Shown in pieces: positions 48,275 to 56,658 of a stretch of DNA of 64,000 bases. The stretch is from Pelagibacteraceae bacterium AG-337-G04. Its GTDB lineage: Bacteria; Pseudomonadota; Alphaproteobacteria; Pelagibacterales; Pelagibacteraceae. Positions within the stretch are counted from its first letter, which is position 1. Every line of letters begins with the position of its first letter. The notes under the pieces were generated by a model. The model ran no database searches, had not been told where the DNA came from, and worked only from the letters and a program-made list of their open reading frames with translations. Location of the stretch: the NCBI GenBank assembly GCA_003282205.1, contig QBZW01000001.1, forward strand, positions 1 to 64,000. The letters are read 5' to 3'. The position numbers and the translations under genes are program-made.

Positions 48275-48556
48275 ATGTTTATGATCCTTAAAGGTACAAA
48301 ATTTCAAGTCAAAGTTTGGAAATACTTAAAATCTATACCAAAAGGTCAAATCAGAACTTATTTCGATGTAGCAAAAGCAATTAAAAAACCAAAAGCAGTG
48401 AGAGCTGTAGCAAATGCGATAGGAAAAAATCCTTATGCTCCTAAAATACCTTGTCACCGGGTAATAAGATCAGATGGTTCTCTAGGTGGTTATTCGGGAA
48501 AAGGTGGAATAAATACCAAGAGAAAACTACTAAAATTAGAGGGTGTTTTACTCTAA
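48275..48556 (+). CDS. short methylated-DNA-protein cysteine methyltransferase (MGMT-like, C-terminal domain only)
   Basis: Repairs O6-alkylguanine by transferring the alkyl group to an active cysteine. The 93-residue protein is just the DNA-binding/active-site domain: GTKFQVKVWKYLKSIPKGQI, TYFDVAKAIKKPKAVRAVANAIGKNP, the catalytic PCHRVI (Cys60) and GSLGGYSGKGG. The cysteine is kept, unlike alkyltransferase-like proteins where it is replaced. Starts are possible at 48275 or 48281; a frame open to 48188 runs through the structured-RNA region and is unlikely to be coding. The 5' side is dominated by the structured element. Confidence 0.87.
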   Translation: MFMILKGTKFQVKVWKYLKSIPKGQIRTYFDVAKAIKKPKAVRAVANAIGKNPYAPKIPCHRVIRSDGSLGGYSGKGGINTKRKLLKLEGVLL

Positions 48557-49078
48557 AAACTTTTAATACCAATGTTTTTTGATTAATATTCAATATTTGG
48601 TATTTATTTTTCAATATCACCTATTAGTTGCACTGCAAAATTACAAATACTTGAAATAGACCCTATTATGGGCTTTTAAACGGTATATTCGAATATTGCA
48701 GAGCTGTTTCAAAATCAGCTATTTTCTCCTAAAAATTAAATTATAATTACAAAAAAAACTTTAATAATATGTCCTTGAAACATCTAATTATCAAAATATT
48801 GGCAAATTTACTTGTTTTTTTAGTTATTTATCACTAAGTTTTTGTAATTAAAATTTTATTTATAAACTGGTATTTATACTCTACTCTATTATCATCAGAT
48901 ATTGCCAAATTAGGAAAAAATAATAAATTAATTTATTAAAAATAAGACTTTTTTTATGATATAAATTGTAAAGATAAAAAAATAGAAAATACCTATAAAT
49001 TTATAAATTAAAAAAAATATTAAATTACAATGATATATAATATAAATATAAAGTATTACATTAATATATTAGTAAGTT
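48557..49078. other. 522-base AT-rich intergenic region without recognised gene
   Basis: No convincing open frame, tRNA or GC-rich structured stretch is seen. It holds an 8-bp inverted repeat just downstream of the ogt-like stop, a small hairpin AGCTG/CAGCT (48702-48720) and long A/T runs. It lies between convergent genes, so it should carry both 3' ends and any terminators. Confidence 0.6.
48565..48604. repeat. 8-bp inverted repeat downstream of ogt-like gene
   Basis: AATACCAA (48565-48572) and TTGGTATT (48597-48604) pair perfectly across 24 bases. It lies nine bases after the ogt-like stop and may form a weak transcript-end hairpin, though it is not GC-rich or followed by a T tract. Confidence 0.3.
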
Positions 49079-49939
49079 TTACTTACCTAAATGAAGTCTT
49101 GATAAATAATACTCTCTTCTAGATATATAAATACCACAAAGGACTATTATAGAAAGACCTAAAAATGTCCAATTATCAGGTAATTCATGAAATATATAAT
49201 AACTGAGCAAAATATTAGTAATAATTTCAGTATAACCAAGGGGGGCTAATTTAGAAGCATCAGCATATTTAAGAGACAAAATGATAAAAAGATGGGCGAT
49301 AGCTGCTATAAAGCCAATTAAAGCCATCATGATCCACTGACTATTAGATGGTTGTATCCAAACACCTGGCATAAATAAAGACATTACTATAGTCCCTACT
49401 GTGCCAGCAAATAATAAAGTTAATAGAGAGTTATCGGAGGTACTTAATTTCCTTGTAATAATTAAATAAAAACCATAACAAATACCATTACCTAAGGCTG
49501 CTAATGTAGCTAAATTAATCTCTATAAATCCAGGTCTAATAACAATTAAGGTGCCAATAAAGCCCATAGATACTGCTGTCCACCTTCTTAAGCCTACTTT
49601 TTCGTTTAAAAAAAAGGGGGACATTGCAGTTACACAAATTGGGGCAACAAATGCTAGAGTTAAGGCCTTGGGTAAAGAAATCTCAGATATTGCAAAAAAA
49701 AATAAATATGTTGAAAATACAAAAATCAATCCTCTTATCAATTGAAGCATAGGTTTTTTACTCCAAACCATGGATTTTCTATCAAAAAAAAGCATTATTG
49801 AGAGTGCAAAGACAACTGTAAAAAAATATCTAGCCCAAGTAATTTGCAAAACATCCATAGATGAACTTAAATATTTTGCCAAAGCATCCATAAATGGAAC
49901 AATCATCCAAGCTGATGCATTGAGAATTACAGCCTTCAT
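49079..49939 (-). CDS. DMT superfamily EamA-type transporter
   Basis: A 286-residue protein with ten predicted membrane helices in two EamA repeats: MIVPFMDALAKYLSSSMDVL opens the first and GNGICYGFYLIITRKLS the second. Signature segments include APICVTAMSPFFLNEKVGLRRW and KLAPLGYTEIITNILLSYYIF. Members move amino acids, nucleotides or other metabolites; the substrate is not predictable. It follows the AEC-family carrier by 16 bases on the same strand. Confidence 0.9.
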   Translation of the reverse strand: MKAVILNASAWMIVPFMDALAKYLSSSMDVLQITWARYFFTVVFALSIMLFFDRKSMVWSKKPMLQLIRGLIFVFSTYLFFFAISEISLPKALTLAFVAPICVTAMSPFFLNEKVGLRRWTAVSMGFIGTLIVIRPGFIEINLATLAALGNGICYGFYLIITRKLSTSDNSLLTLLFAGTVGTIVMSLFMPGVWIQPSNSQWIMMALIGFIAAIAHLFIILSLKYADASKLAPLGYTEIITNILLSYYIFHELPDNWTFLGLSIIVLCGIYISRREYYLSRLHLGK

Positions 49940-49955
49940 ATGAAAATCTTACCCG

Positions 49956-50855
49956 TTAATTAAAGTATTTTAAAGCAAAGAATACTGTTATGGGCACAGT
50001 TACAAGAGACATTAAAGTTGAAACAACTATTGTGCTAGATATGTTATCTACAATTTCTTTTGGTGAATACATAGAAGCAACTAAATAACAAAGAATAGCA
50101 CTAGGCATGGATGATTGTATTAATAAAACACCTGCTGCAAAGCCAGATAAATTAAAAAAGGATATTAGAGCAAAGCCAATTAAGGGCCCTATAATAACTC
50201 TTCCAGTAGATGTAATTAAAGCATCCTTAAAGGAAAAAACTTTCATTTGTGTCAAAGATACTCCTAAAGACATTAAAATCATTACTATCATTCCATAAGC
50301 AAGAAGCATAACAGTATTCAATACAAATATTGGTAAAGGTATTTCATAATAAAGAAACATAATAGTTGCAATTATTGCATAAAATGATGGACTTTTTATT
50401 ATAACCTTTAAATCAAACTCACGTTTAGCTAAAAAAATATTAAGAGTAAAATGTAGAAGAACGACCAGAGAAGATATAGCTGCCGCAATACCCATACCCA
50501 ATTTACCATATGCAAACAAGCATATTGGAATACCCATATTACCTGTGTTAGGTAAAAAAAATGTTGGTAGTTCTCTCAAATAATCTTTCTTCATCAAAAT
50601 TAAAAAAACAAGCCCAACAATTAAAAATGAGGATAAAAGAATTAGTGCATATAAAAAATACTCTGAAAACATTGCAAAAGTAACACCGCTCGCTGAAATA
50701 GAGAATATTACTATAGATGGCGTTCCAAAATTAGCAGAATAAGTAGTTATAAATGATGTATCAAAATTTGGATTTTTTTTACCTAAAAAATATCCAATTC
50801 CAACTATAAAAAAAACTGGAAAAAGAACTTCAAATAATTTTATATAAAGTTCCAT
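49956..50855 (-). CDS. auxin efflux carrier (AEC) family transporter
   Basis: A 299-residue protein with ten predicted helices. It has the family start LFPVFFIVGIGYFLGKKNP, SANFGTPSIVIFSIS, FFLPNTGNMGIPICLFAYGKLG and the C-terminal LIQSSMPSAILCYLVASMYSP. Characterised bacterial relatives export malonate, malate or other organic anions. It shares its first base with the hom stop and likely forms a unit with the EamA gene downstream. Confidence 0.88.
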   Translation of the reverse strand: MELYIKLFEVLFPVFFIVGIGYFLGKKNPNFDTSFITTYSANFGTPSIVIFSISASGVTFAMFSEYFLYALILLSSFLIVGLVFLILMKKDYLRELPTFFLPNTGNMGIPICLFAYGKLGMGIAAAISSLVVLLHFTLNIFLAKREFDLKVIIKSPSFYAIIATIMFLYYEIPLPIFVLNTVMLLAYGMIVMILMSLGVSLTQMKVFSFKDALITSTGRVIIGPLIGFALISFFNLSGFAAGVLLIQSSMPSAILCYLVASMYSPKEIVDNISSTIVVSTLMSLVTVPITVFFALKYFN

Positions 50856-52144
50856 TAAAATAATCGAATAAGAACAGGATTTTTAATAATATTTTTATTT
50901 GATTTAAATGATTTAATACACCTTTGGGCGTCTAATTCATTTGCATTATGAGTAATAAGAACAATCGAAGCTGTCTTACTTTTATGATCAGGTATTTGTA
51001 TTAATCTTTGAATAGAAATTTTATACTTCGCCAGAATCTTTGTTATAGAAGATAAAACACCAGGTTTATCCTTAACTTCTAATCTTAAATATAGAGAATT
51101 TGATGATTGGTCTTTATTAAATATTTTAGGTTTTAATCTTTTATTTTTAGATATTCCAAAAGGATATTTTATATTTCCTCTCAATATAGATAATAAATCA
51201 GACATCAAAGCAGAAGATGTTGGCCCTGGACCAGCTCCCTCCCCTTGCAATACAGATTCTCCAATAGGTGAACCATTTAATATAACAGCATTCATTACAC
51301 CATCTACATTTCCTATGTAAGAATTTTTTTTAACTAAACATGGATGAACTCTTTCAAAAATACAATTATTTATAATCTCAGTAATACCTAATAATTTTAT
51401 TCTAAAATCTAACTGATCAGCTATTTTAATATCTGCATAATCGATGTTTTCAATACCTTCCATTAAACATTCAGATTTTGAAATTTTCTTATTGAAAGCT
51501 AATGATGTCAAAATTTTTATTTTAGCTAACGCATCATAACCATTAAGATCTAATTTTGGATTCCCAGGCTCAGCATAACCTAGTTTCTGTGCCATCTTTA
51601 GAACATTTTTGAAACTATCTTGAGTTCTCTCCATCTCTGACATGATGTAGTTACAAGTTCCGTTAAGTATACCATAAACTTTTGTGATTTTATTTGTAGC
51701 CAAACCTTCTTTGATTGTTCTTACAATTGGAATACCACCTGCAACAGATGCCTCAAATTCTAAATTAACTTTATTTTTCTCAGCTAATTCTCCCAATTTG
51801 TCACCATGTTTTGAAATTAATGCTTTATTTGGAGTGATTACATGAATTTTATTTTTTAGAGCTGTTTCAATAATTTTTTTTGATATACCGTCCGATAAAC
51901 CTATAGCTTCGATTACTATATCTAAGTTTTTAATCTTAAAAATATCTATTGGATTTGAATAAAAAATTTTCTTATTTACTTTAAAATTTCTTTTTTTATT
52001 TTTATTTTTAGCCGATATGGCTATAACTTTAATTCTCTTTCCTGTTTTAGTTTCAATATCTTTTTTTTTTGTATTTAACTCATTTAGAATATATGAACCA
52101 ATTTGACCAAGTCCAATGACAGCAATATTTATATTTTTGTCCAT
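50855..52144 (-). CDS. hom: homoserine dehydrogenase
   Basis: Reduces aspartate semialdehyde to homoserine, feeding threonine and methionine. The 429-residue protein has the Rossmann strand NIAVIGLGQIGSYILNEL, VIEAIGLSDG, the substrate site FEASVAGGIPIVRTIKEGL with GILNGTCNYIMSEM, and a C-terminal ACT domain (LYLRLEVKDKPGVLSSITKI) for feedback by threonine. It is on the minus strand with argC upstream and is far from the metY-type genes. Confidence 0.95.
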   Translation of the reverse strand: MDKNINIAVIGLGQIGSYILNELNTKKKDIETKTGKRIKVIAISAKNKNKKRNFKVNKKIFYSNPIDIFKIKNLDIVIEAIGLSDGISKKIIETALKNKIHVITPNKALISKHGDKLGELAEKNKVNLEFEASVAGGIPIVRTIKEGLATNKITKVYGILNGTCNYIMSEMERTQDSFKNVLKMAQKLGYAEPGNPKLDLNGYDALAKIKILTSLAFNKKISKSECLMEGIENIDYADIKIADQLDFRIKLLGITEIINNCIFERVHPCLVKKNSYIGNVDGVMNAVILNGSPIGESVLQGEGAGPGPTSSALMSDLLSILRGNIKYPFGISKNKRLKPKIFNKDQSSNSLYLRLEVKDKPGVLSSITKILAKYKISIQRLIQIPDHKSKTASIVLITHNANELDAQRCIKSFKSNKNIIKNPVLIRLF

Positions 52145-52148
52145 TAAA

Positions 52149-52355
52149 TTAATCTAATTTAGGAAAGTCACTGATCTTACCATATTTAATAACATTTTTT
52201 TTAAATTCTTCAAAAGATGTTTCGTTTTCAAAATTTAATTTTGAAATATCTTTGTCGATACTGTCTTCCTCTATATTCCACATTGAAACAGGATGATTTA
52301 ATGAGCAATGTGATAATAAAAATATTAATAAAATTATAAAAATATACTTAAACAT
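52149..52355 (-). CDS. small predicted lipoprotein
   Basis: A 68-residue protein with a signal peptide (MFKYIFIILLIFLLSHC) whose cysteine, residue 17, forms a lipobox-like LLSHC. The mature part (SLNHPVSMWNIEEDSIDKDI onward) is acidic and short. It contains no recognised domain. It overlaps argC by eight bases and precedes hom by four, so it belongs to their operon. The function is unknown. Confidence 0.6.
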   Translation of the reverse strand: MFKYIFIILLIFLLSHCSLNHPVSMWNIEEDSIDKDISKLNFENETSFEEFKKNVIKYGKISDFPKLD

Positions 52356-53373
52356 TTAGACCTTCACTCTGATTAAAGTCATAGTAATTATTCATATTTT
52401 GTACAGCTTGACCTCCACCACCTTTAATCAAATTATCAATTGTAGACAATATTATTATTTTATCTTTATATTTGCTTTTACATACAGAAATTAAGCAATT
52501 ATTAGTGTTGATTACATCATTAGTGCTTAAAAAAGTATTTATTTTACTAATTTTTATAAATTTTTGACTCTTGTATTGGACATTTAGAACATTAATTATT
52601 TTGTTAATGTTTATACCCTTTTTTAAATCAACATAAATAGTGCTTAAAATTCCTCTAAACATAGGCGTAAGATGAGGTGTGAAATGAAATTTATTTTTTT
52701 TTCCAGTTTTAAGATCAAGCTCTTGTTGAATTTCAGAATTATGTCTATGATTAGCTAATCCATAAGCACTCAAAGACTCATATAAATTTTTATCTTTATA
52801 TTTTTTATGCACACCTCTACCTGCTCCTGAATAACCAGATTTCGAGTCAATAATAATTGTTTGATTATTAATTAAGTTTTTTTTAATTAACGGTATTAAT
52901 GGAATTAATATAGATGTAGGGTAGCATCCAGGACAAGATACTATTGGAAATTTTTTAATTAATTTACCACTAATTTCAGGTATAGAATAAATACTTTTTT
53001 TGATTTTATTTAATGCCTTGTGTTTAATTTTATACCATTTTTCATAATTTTTTTTATTATTAAGTCTAAAATCAGCTGCTAGATCTATTAGTAAGTTATT
53101 TTTATTTAAAAATTTTGAAATAGATTGTGCCTCACCGTTTGGTAATGCTGTAAATATTATATCCACATTTAATAAATATTCTTTTTTAAATTTTGAAATT
53201 TTTGGCAATTTATATTTTTTTAATTCTTGTTCAAAGGAATCTATTTTTTTCCCTACAGAGGCACTTCCACACAAATATTTAATATTTATTTTTTTATGTG
53301 TACATAGAAGTTTAGTTAGTTGTAATCCTATATATCCAGTAGCACCACATATAAGAACGTTTTTCTTGCCCAT
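52348..53373 (-). CDS. argC: N-acetyl-gamma-glutamyl-phosphate reductase
   Basis: Third step of arginine biosynthesis, making N-acetylglutamate semialdehyde with NADPH. The 341-residue protein has the Rossmann motif VLICGATGYIGLQLTKLL, TALPNGEAQSI, the DLAADFRL segment, and the catalytic-cysteine motif VSCPGCYPTSILIPL; SGYSGAGRG and HRHNSEIQ follow. rpsI-rplM lie 33 bases upstream on the same strand, a frequent alphaproteobacterial arrangement. Confidence 0.96.
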   Translation of the reverse strand: MGKKNVLICGATGYIGLQLTKLLCTHKKINIKYLCGSASVGKKIDSFEQELKKYKLPKISKFKKEYLLNVDIIFTALPNGEAQSISKFLNKNNLLIDLAADFRLNNKKNYEKWYKIKHKALNKIKKSIYSIPEISGKLIKKFPIVSCPGCYPTSILIPLIPLIKKNLINNQTIIIDSKSGYSGAGRGVHKKYKDKNLYESLSAYGLANHRHNSEIQQELDLKTGKKNKFHFTPHLTPMFRGILSTIYVDLKKGININKIINVLNVQYKSQKFIKISKINTFLSTNDVINTNNCLISVCKSKYKDKIIILSTIDNLIKGGGGQAVQNMNNYYDFNQSEGLNV

Positions 53374-53406
53374 AATTTAATATAACAGTTGAAATTTAAA
53401 AAGAAA

Positions 53407-53838
53407 TTATCTTTTAGAAAATTGGTAGCTTTTTCTAGCTTTTGCTCTACCAGGTTTTTTTCTCTCAACAGATCTTGAATCTCTTGTTGTGAGTTTTTCT
53501 TTACGTAAGGTTGATTTTAAAGTTTCATCAAATTTTAGTAAGGCTCTTGAAATACCGTGTACTAAAGCACCAGCTTGACCAGTTTGTCCTCCACCTACAA
53601 CTTTAGATCTAACATCGTAATCTGTTGATTGGTTTATTATTTCAAAAGGTCTTAAAATTTGCATTACGTGATTAGCTCTTGAGAAATAGTCGTTTAAAGA
53701 TTTACCATTTACATAGAATTTTCCTGAACCTTTTTTTAACCAGACTTTAGCTACAGATTTTTTTCTTCTTCCTGTTGCATATTTGCTATCTTTAAAGTCT
53801 AACTTTATTTTTGATGAGGATGTTTGAGAAGTTTCCAT
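53407..53838 (-). CDS. rpsI: 30S ribosomal protein S9
   Basis: Small-subunit protein whose C-terminal tail contacts the P-site tRNA. The 143-residue protein has YATGRRKKSVAKVWLKKGSGK, the GGGQTGQAGALVHGISRALL segment and the basic ending KKPGRAKARKSYQFSKR. It follows rplM with one base between. The KR terminus, needed for tRNA contact, is intact. Confidence 0.97.
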   Translation of the reverse strand: METSQTSSSKIKLDFKDSKYATGRRKKSVAKVWLKKGSGKFYVNGKSLNDYFSRANHVMQILRPFEIINQSTDYDVRSKVVGGGQTGQAGALVHGISRALLKFDETLKSTLRKEKLTTRDSRSVERKKPGRAKARKSYQFSKR

Positions 53839-53839
53839 A

Positions 53840-54298
53840 TTAATTTCTTACAATATTTTTTTGATTAAGTTTGCCTATTTCAATTATTTTTGGATTTTGG
53901 GCAGTATGAGGATGTTCTTCTCCAGAATAAATTTTGAGTTTTGTTAATTGTTTTTTACCCAACGCTCCAGAAGGCAACATTCTTTTAACAGCTAACTTTA
54001 ATACTTCACCAGGTTTTTTTTCACTCAATTTTTCAGGTGTTATTTCTTTGATACCACCTGGATATCCAGTGTGTCTGTAATATTTTTTATTTTGAAATTT
54101 ATTGCCGGTAAATTTTATTTGATCTACATTTTTGATAACAACAAAATCTCCATGGTCCATGTGAGGAGTATATGTTGTTTTGTTCTTACCTCTTATGATT
54201 TTTGATACAACCGTCGCTAGTCTACCAACAACAGCTCCTGTAGCGTCAATTTCAAACCACTCGCTATTTATCTCATCTTTTTTAACAAACTTTGTCAT
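53840..54298 (-). CDS. rplM: 50S ribosomal protein L13
   Basis: Early-assembly large-subunit protein and partner of S9 in the rplM-rpsI operon. The 152-residue protein runs from MTKFVKKDEINSEWFEIDA to SGEEHPHTAQNPKIIEI, with GRLATVVSKIIRGKNKTTYTP and MLPSGALGKKQ. A frame open to 54337 adds 13 residues (MTIYVIISINPAF) that are not part of the family, so I chose the ATG at 54298. Confidence 0.97.
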   Translation of the reverse strand: MTKFVKKDEINSEWFEIDATGAVVGRLATVVSKIIRGKNKTTYTPHMDHGDFVVIKNVDQIKFTGNKFQNKKYYRHTGYPGGIKEITPEKLSEKKPGEVLKLAVKRMLPSGALGKKQLTKLKIYSGEEHPHTAQNPKIIEIGKLNQKNIVRN

Positions 54299-54352
54299 GA
54301 ATGCGGGATTAATACTTATAATTACATATATTGTCAAATTATTATATTTTGG

Positions 54353-54381
54353 TTGGACCGAATGGTTGATTGAATTATGAC
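54353..54381 (+). promoter_or_regulatory. putative promoter for the metY-type gene
   Basis: TTGGAC (54353-54358), 17-base spacer, TATGAC (54376-54381). This places a transcript start about 55 bases before the ATG at 54445, in the only gap between divergent rplM and metY. The leader has an AATGGT/ACCATT inverted pair, but no riboswitch was recognised. Confidence 0.35.
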
Positions 54382-54444
54382 CATTTATTAGTATTAATTA
54401 CATAATAAAAATGAACTCACAAAATTATAAATTAAAGGAGCCTA

Positions 54445-55776
54445 ATGAGTGATAAAAAAAAAGAATTAAAACCAAATACTTATAAATTTGATACCCTTAG
54501 TTTGCATGCTGGTTATCAGCCACATAAAAATGCTGGTTCAAGACAAGTACCAATTTATCAAACCACATCATACCTTTTTGATGATGTCGATCACGCAGCT
54601 GCTCTTTTTAATTTAGAAAGAGGTGGACATATTTATAGTAGAATTTCAAACCCAACTGTTGGCGTATTAGAAGAAAGAGTTGCTTCACTTGAGGGTGGTA
54701 CAGCAGCATTAGCTACTTCTTCAGGAATGAGTGCAATATTTTTGACAGTAATGACACTATGTGAAGCAGGTGACCATTTAGTTGTATCATCTCAACTTTA
54801 TGGAGGCACTGTAAACTTATTTAGATTAACCTTACCTAAATTTGGAATTAAATGTACATTTGTTAAACCAAGAGATACTGAAGGATTTAAAAAAGCAATT
54901 CAAAAGAATACTAAAGGTATTTTTGGAGAGCTTGTTGGAAATCCAGGTAATGAAATAATGAATATGCCTGAAATTGCTAAAATCGCGCATGACGCAGGAA
55001 TTCCATTAATGGTTGATGCAACTTATCAAACTCCTTATTTATGTAAACCCTTTGAGCATGGCGCTGATATAGTAATTCACTCACTAACAAAATGGATGGC
55101 AGGACACGGATCATCGATGGCTGGAATATTAGTTGAAGGTGGAAAATTTGATTGGATGCAAAATGATAAATTTCCAACAATGACAAAACCTTATGAGGGG
55201 TATCATGGATTATCTTTTGCCGAGGAATTTGGCCCAACAGCTTTTACAATGAAAGCTAGAGCTGAGGGCATGAGAGACTTTGGTCCTTGTTTAAGTCCTC
55301 AAAATGCATGGAATGTTTTACAAGGTATAGAAACTTTGTCTGTAAGAATGAAAAAACATTGTTCTAATGCTGAAGAAATGGTTAAATATCTTTCAAACCA
55401 TGAAAGTGTTGCTTGGGTATCACATCCAAGTGTCCCAGATCATCCAGATCATGAATTAGCAAAAAAACTTTTGCCAAATGGAAGAGGTTCAATGATAGCA
55501 TTTGGTATTAAAGGTGGAAAAGATGCTGGAGTTGCATTTATTAATAACGTTAAATTAGCATCACATTTAGCAAATGTAGGTGATACAAGAACTTTAGTCA
55601 TACATCCAGCATCTGGAACTCATTCTCAAATGGATGAGGCTACTTTAAAATTTGCTGGATTATCTCATGACATGATTAGATTGTCTGTAGGTATTGAAGA
55701 CATTGATGATATAAAAAATGATTTCGAGATTGGTTTTAGAGCTGCAAGAAAACCAAGACTCGTATCAAATCAATGA
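54445..55776 (+). CDS. Cys/Met-metabolism PLP enzyme, O-acetylhomoserine sulfhydrylase (MetY)-like
   Basis: A 443-residue gamma-family PLP enzyme. Motifs: TLSLHAGYQPHKNAGSRQVP, IYQTTSYLFDD, YSRISNPTVGVLEERVASLE, SQLYGGTVNLF, MVDATYQTPYLCKPFEHGAD, the PLP-lysine HSLTKWMAGHG, and TRTLVIHPASGTHSQM. The length and the pattern fit the OAH sulfhydrylase/MetY group rather than the shorter cystathionine gamma-synthases. SAR11 lacks assimilatory sulfate reduction, so its sulfur donor may be methanethiol or sulfide from organosulfur. A strong AAAGGAG ribosome-binding site sits four bases before the ATG. Its stop overlaps the next ATG. Confidence 0.88.
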   Translation: MSDKKKELKPNTYKFDTLSLHAGYQPHKNAGSRQVPIYQTTSYLFDDVDHAAALFNLERGGHIYSRISNPTVGVLEERVASLEGGTAALATSSGMSAIFLTVMTLCEAGDHLVVSSQLYGGTVNLFRLTLPKFGIKCTFVKPRDTEGFKKAIQKNTKGIFGELVGNPGNEIMNMPEIAKIAHDAGIPLMVDATYQTPYLCKPFEHGADIVIHSLTKWMAGHGSSMAGILVEGGKFDWMQNDKFPTMTKPYEGYHGLSFAEEFGPTAFTMKARAEGMRDFGPCLSPQNAWNVLQGIETLSVRMKKHCSNAEEMVKYLSNHESVAWVSHPSVPDHPDHELAKKLLPNGRGSMIAFGIKGGKDAGVAFINNVKLASHLANVGDTRTLVIHPASGTHSQMDEATLKFAGLSHDMIRLSVGIEDIDDIKNDFEIGFRAARKPRLVSNQ

Positions 55777-56591
55777 AATTCAAAGTAAATGGGCATGAGG
55801 TTTTCGCCTCTACGGGTGGAAGACCATTTGATAAAAAAAAACCACTAATTATATTTGTTCATGGAAGTGGTTTAACCCATATGACCTGGGTTCTTCAAAC
55901 AAGATATTTTGCATTTCATGGATATAACTCTTTAGCAGTTGATCTACCCGGTCATGGTTTGTCAAGCGGTGAAAGTCTTAAATCAATCGAGGAAATGGCA
56001 GATTGGGTAAGTGATGTAATTGATGCTGTTGGTCATAAAGAAGCTTCATTGGTAGGACACTCACAAGGATGTTTGGTTACAGTAGAATGTACATCAAGAT
56101 ATCCTAATAAAATTAAAACTTTGAGTTTGATGGGTGGAGCTGGAGCTATACCAATGAACGCAGAATTGCTTTCATTAGCTGAAAATAATGATCCTAAAGC
56201 AGTAGATTTAATGATGGATTGGGCGCATGGTCCAGCTGGTCACTTTGGTGGTCATCCAGTACCTGGACTTTATCATATCAACACAGGAACAATGCTAGCA
56301 AAATCAAGAACAATACAGAATACTTTAGGCGTAGATTTTAGAGCCTGTGATAATTACAAAAATGGATTCGAGGCAGCTAAAAAAATTAAATGTCCAACTC
56401 TATCAATTTTAGCAACTGATGACAAAATGTGCCCAGTTAAAGAAGGAAAAAAACTTGCTTCTTTAATTGATGGTAGTCAGGTTGATATTATAGATAATTG
56501 TGGACATATGATGTTGTTAGAAGAAGCAGATAGAGTTTTAACAGTTCTAAAAAAGTTTATAACAACTAATTACCCCCCATTATCAAGTTAA
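55773..56591 (+). CDS. alpha/beta hydrolase
   Basis: A 272-residue alpha/beta-hydrolase-fold protein. Oxyanion/HG motif FVHGSGLTHMTW, nucleophile elbow VGHSQGCLV (Ser in GHSQG), acid candidate LATDDKMCP and His in DNCGHMMLLEE give a full Ser-Asp-His triad. It is too short and unlike MetX homoserine acyltransferase. It overlaps the upstream metY-type gene by four bases (ATGA) and is followed by the riboswitch candidate and a second metY-type gene, so a role in organosulfur or methionine metabolism is inferred from context. Substrate unknown. Confidence 0.85.
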   Translation: MKFKVNGHEVFASTGGRPFDKKKPLIIFVHGSGLTHMTWVLQTRYFAFHGYNSLAVDLPGHGLSSGESLKSIEEMADWVSDVIDAVGHKEASLVGHSQGCLVTVECTSRYPNKIKTLSLMGGAGAIPMNAELLSLAENNDPKAVDLMMDWAHGPAGHFGGHPVPGLYHINTGTMLAKSRTIQNTLGVDFRACDNYKNGFEAAKKIKCPTLSILATDDKMCPVKEGKKLASLIDGSQVDIIDNCGHMMLLEEADRVLTVLKKFITTNYPPLSS

Positions 56592-56593
56592 AA

Positions 56594-56658
56594 AAAAGCT
56601 TGATTGTATTTTTCCCTTTTAGTTTAATATGAATAAATAACAATATAGGGGAAAAATG
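56594..56658 (+). promoter_or_regulatory. candidate SAM-V/SAM-II-type riboswitch pseudoknot over the start of the metY-type gene
   Basis: P1 can form from AAAAGCT (56594-56600) with AGTTT (56621-56625), with one bulged G. The loop segment 56608-56618 (ATTTTTCCCTT) pairs with 56647-56657 (AGGGGAAAAAT) in 11 pairs including one G-T, an H-type pseudoknot that covers the AGGGG ribosome-binding site and the A and U of the AUG. The TTGATTGTATTTTTCCC loop and metY context resemble the SAM-V class described in Pelagibacter, which shares the SAM-II fold. Ligand identity is inference. Confidence 0.6.

Noticed and set aside
48829-48840. A second copy of the integrase core arm (TTATCACTA).
   Set aside because: Only nine bases match one arm and the inverted partner is missing; expected by chance in such AT-rich DNA.
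48798-48911. Direct repeat ATTG(G/C)CAAATT at 48798 and 48901.
   Set aside because: Eleven bases with a mismatch, no target-site or mobile-element context.
54299-54444. A second SAM-type riboswitch before the first metY-type gene.
   Set aside because: No pseudoknot covers its ribosome-binding site, and the SAM-V-like loop is missing; only an AATGGT/ACCATT pair was found.
55773-56591. Homoserine O-acetyltransferase (MetX).
   Set aside because: At 272 residues it is about 100 shorter and lacks the MetX GGS(M/L)GG nucleophile context; the elbow reads GHSQG.
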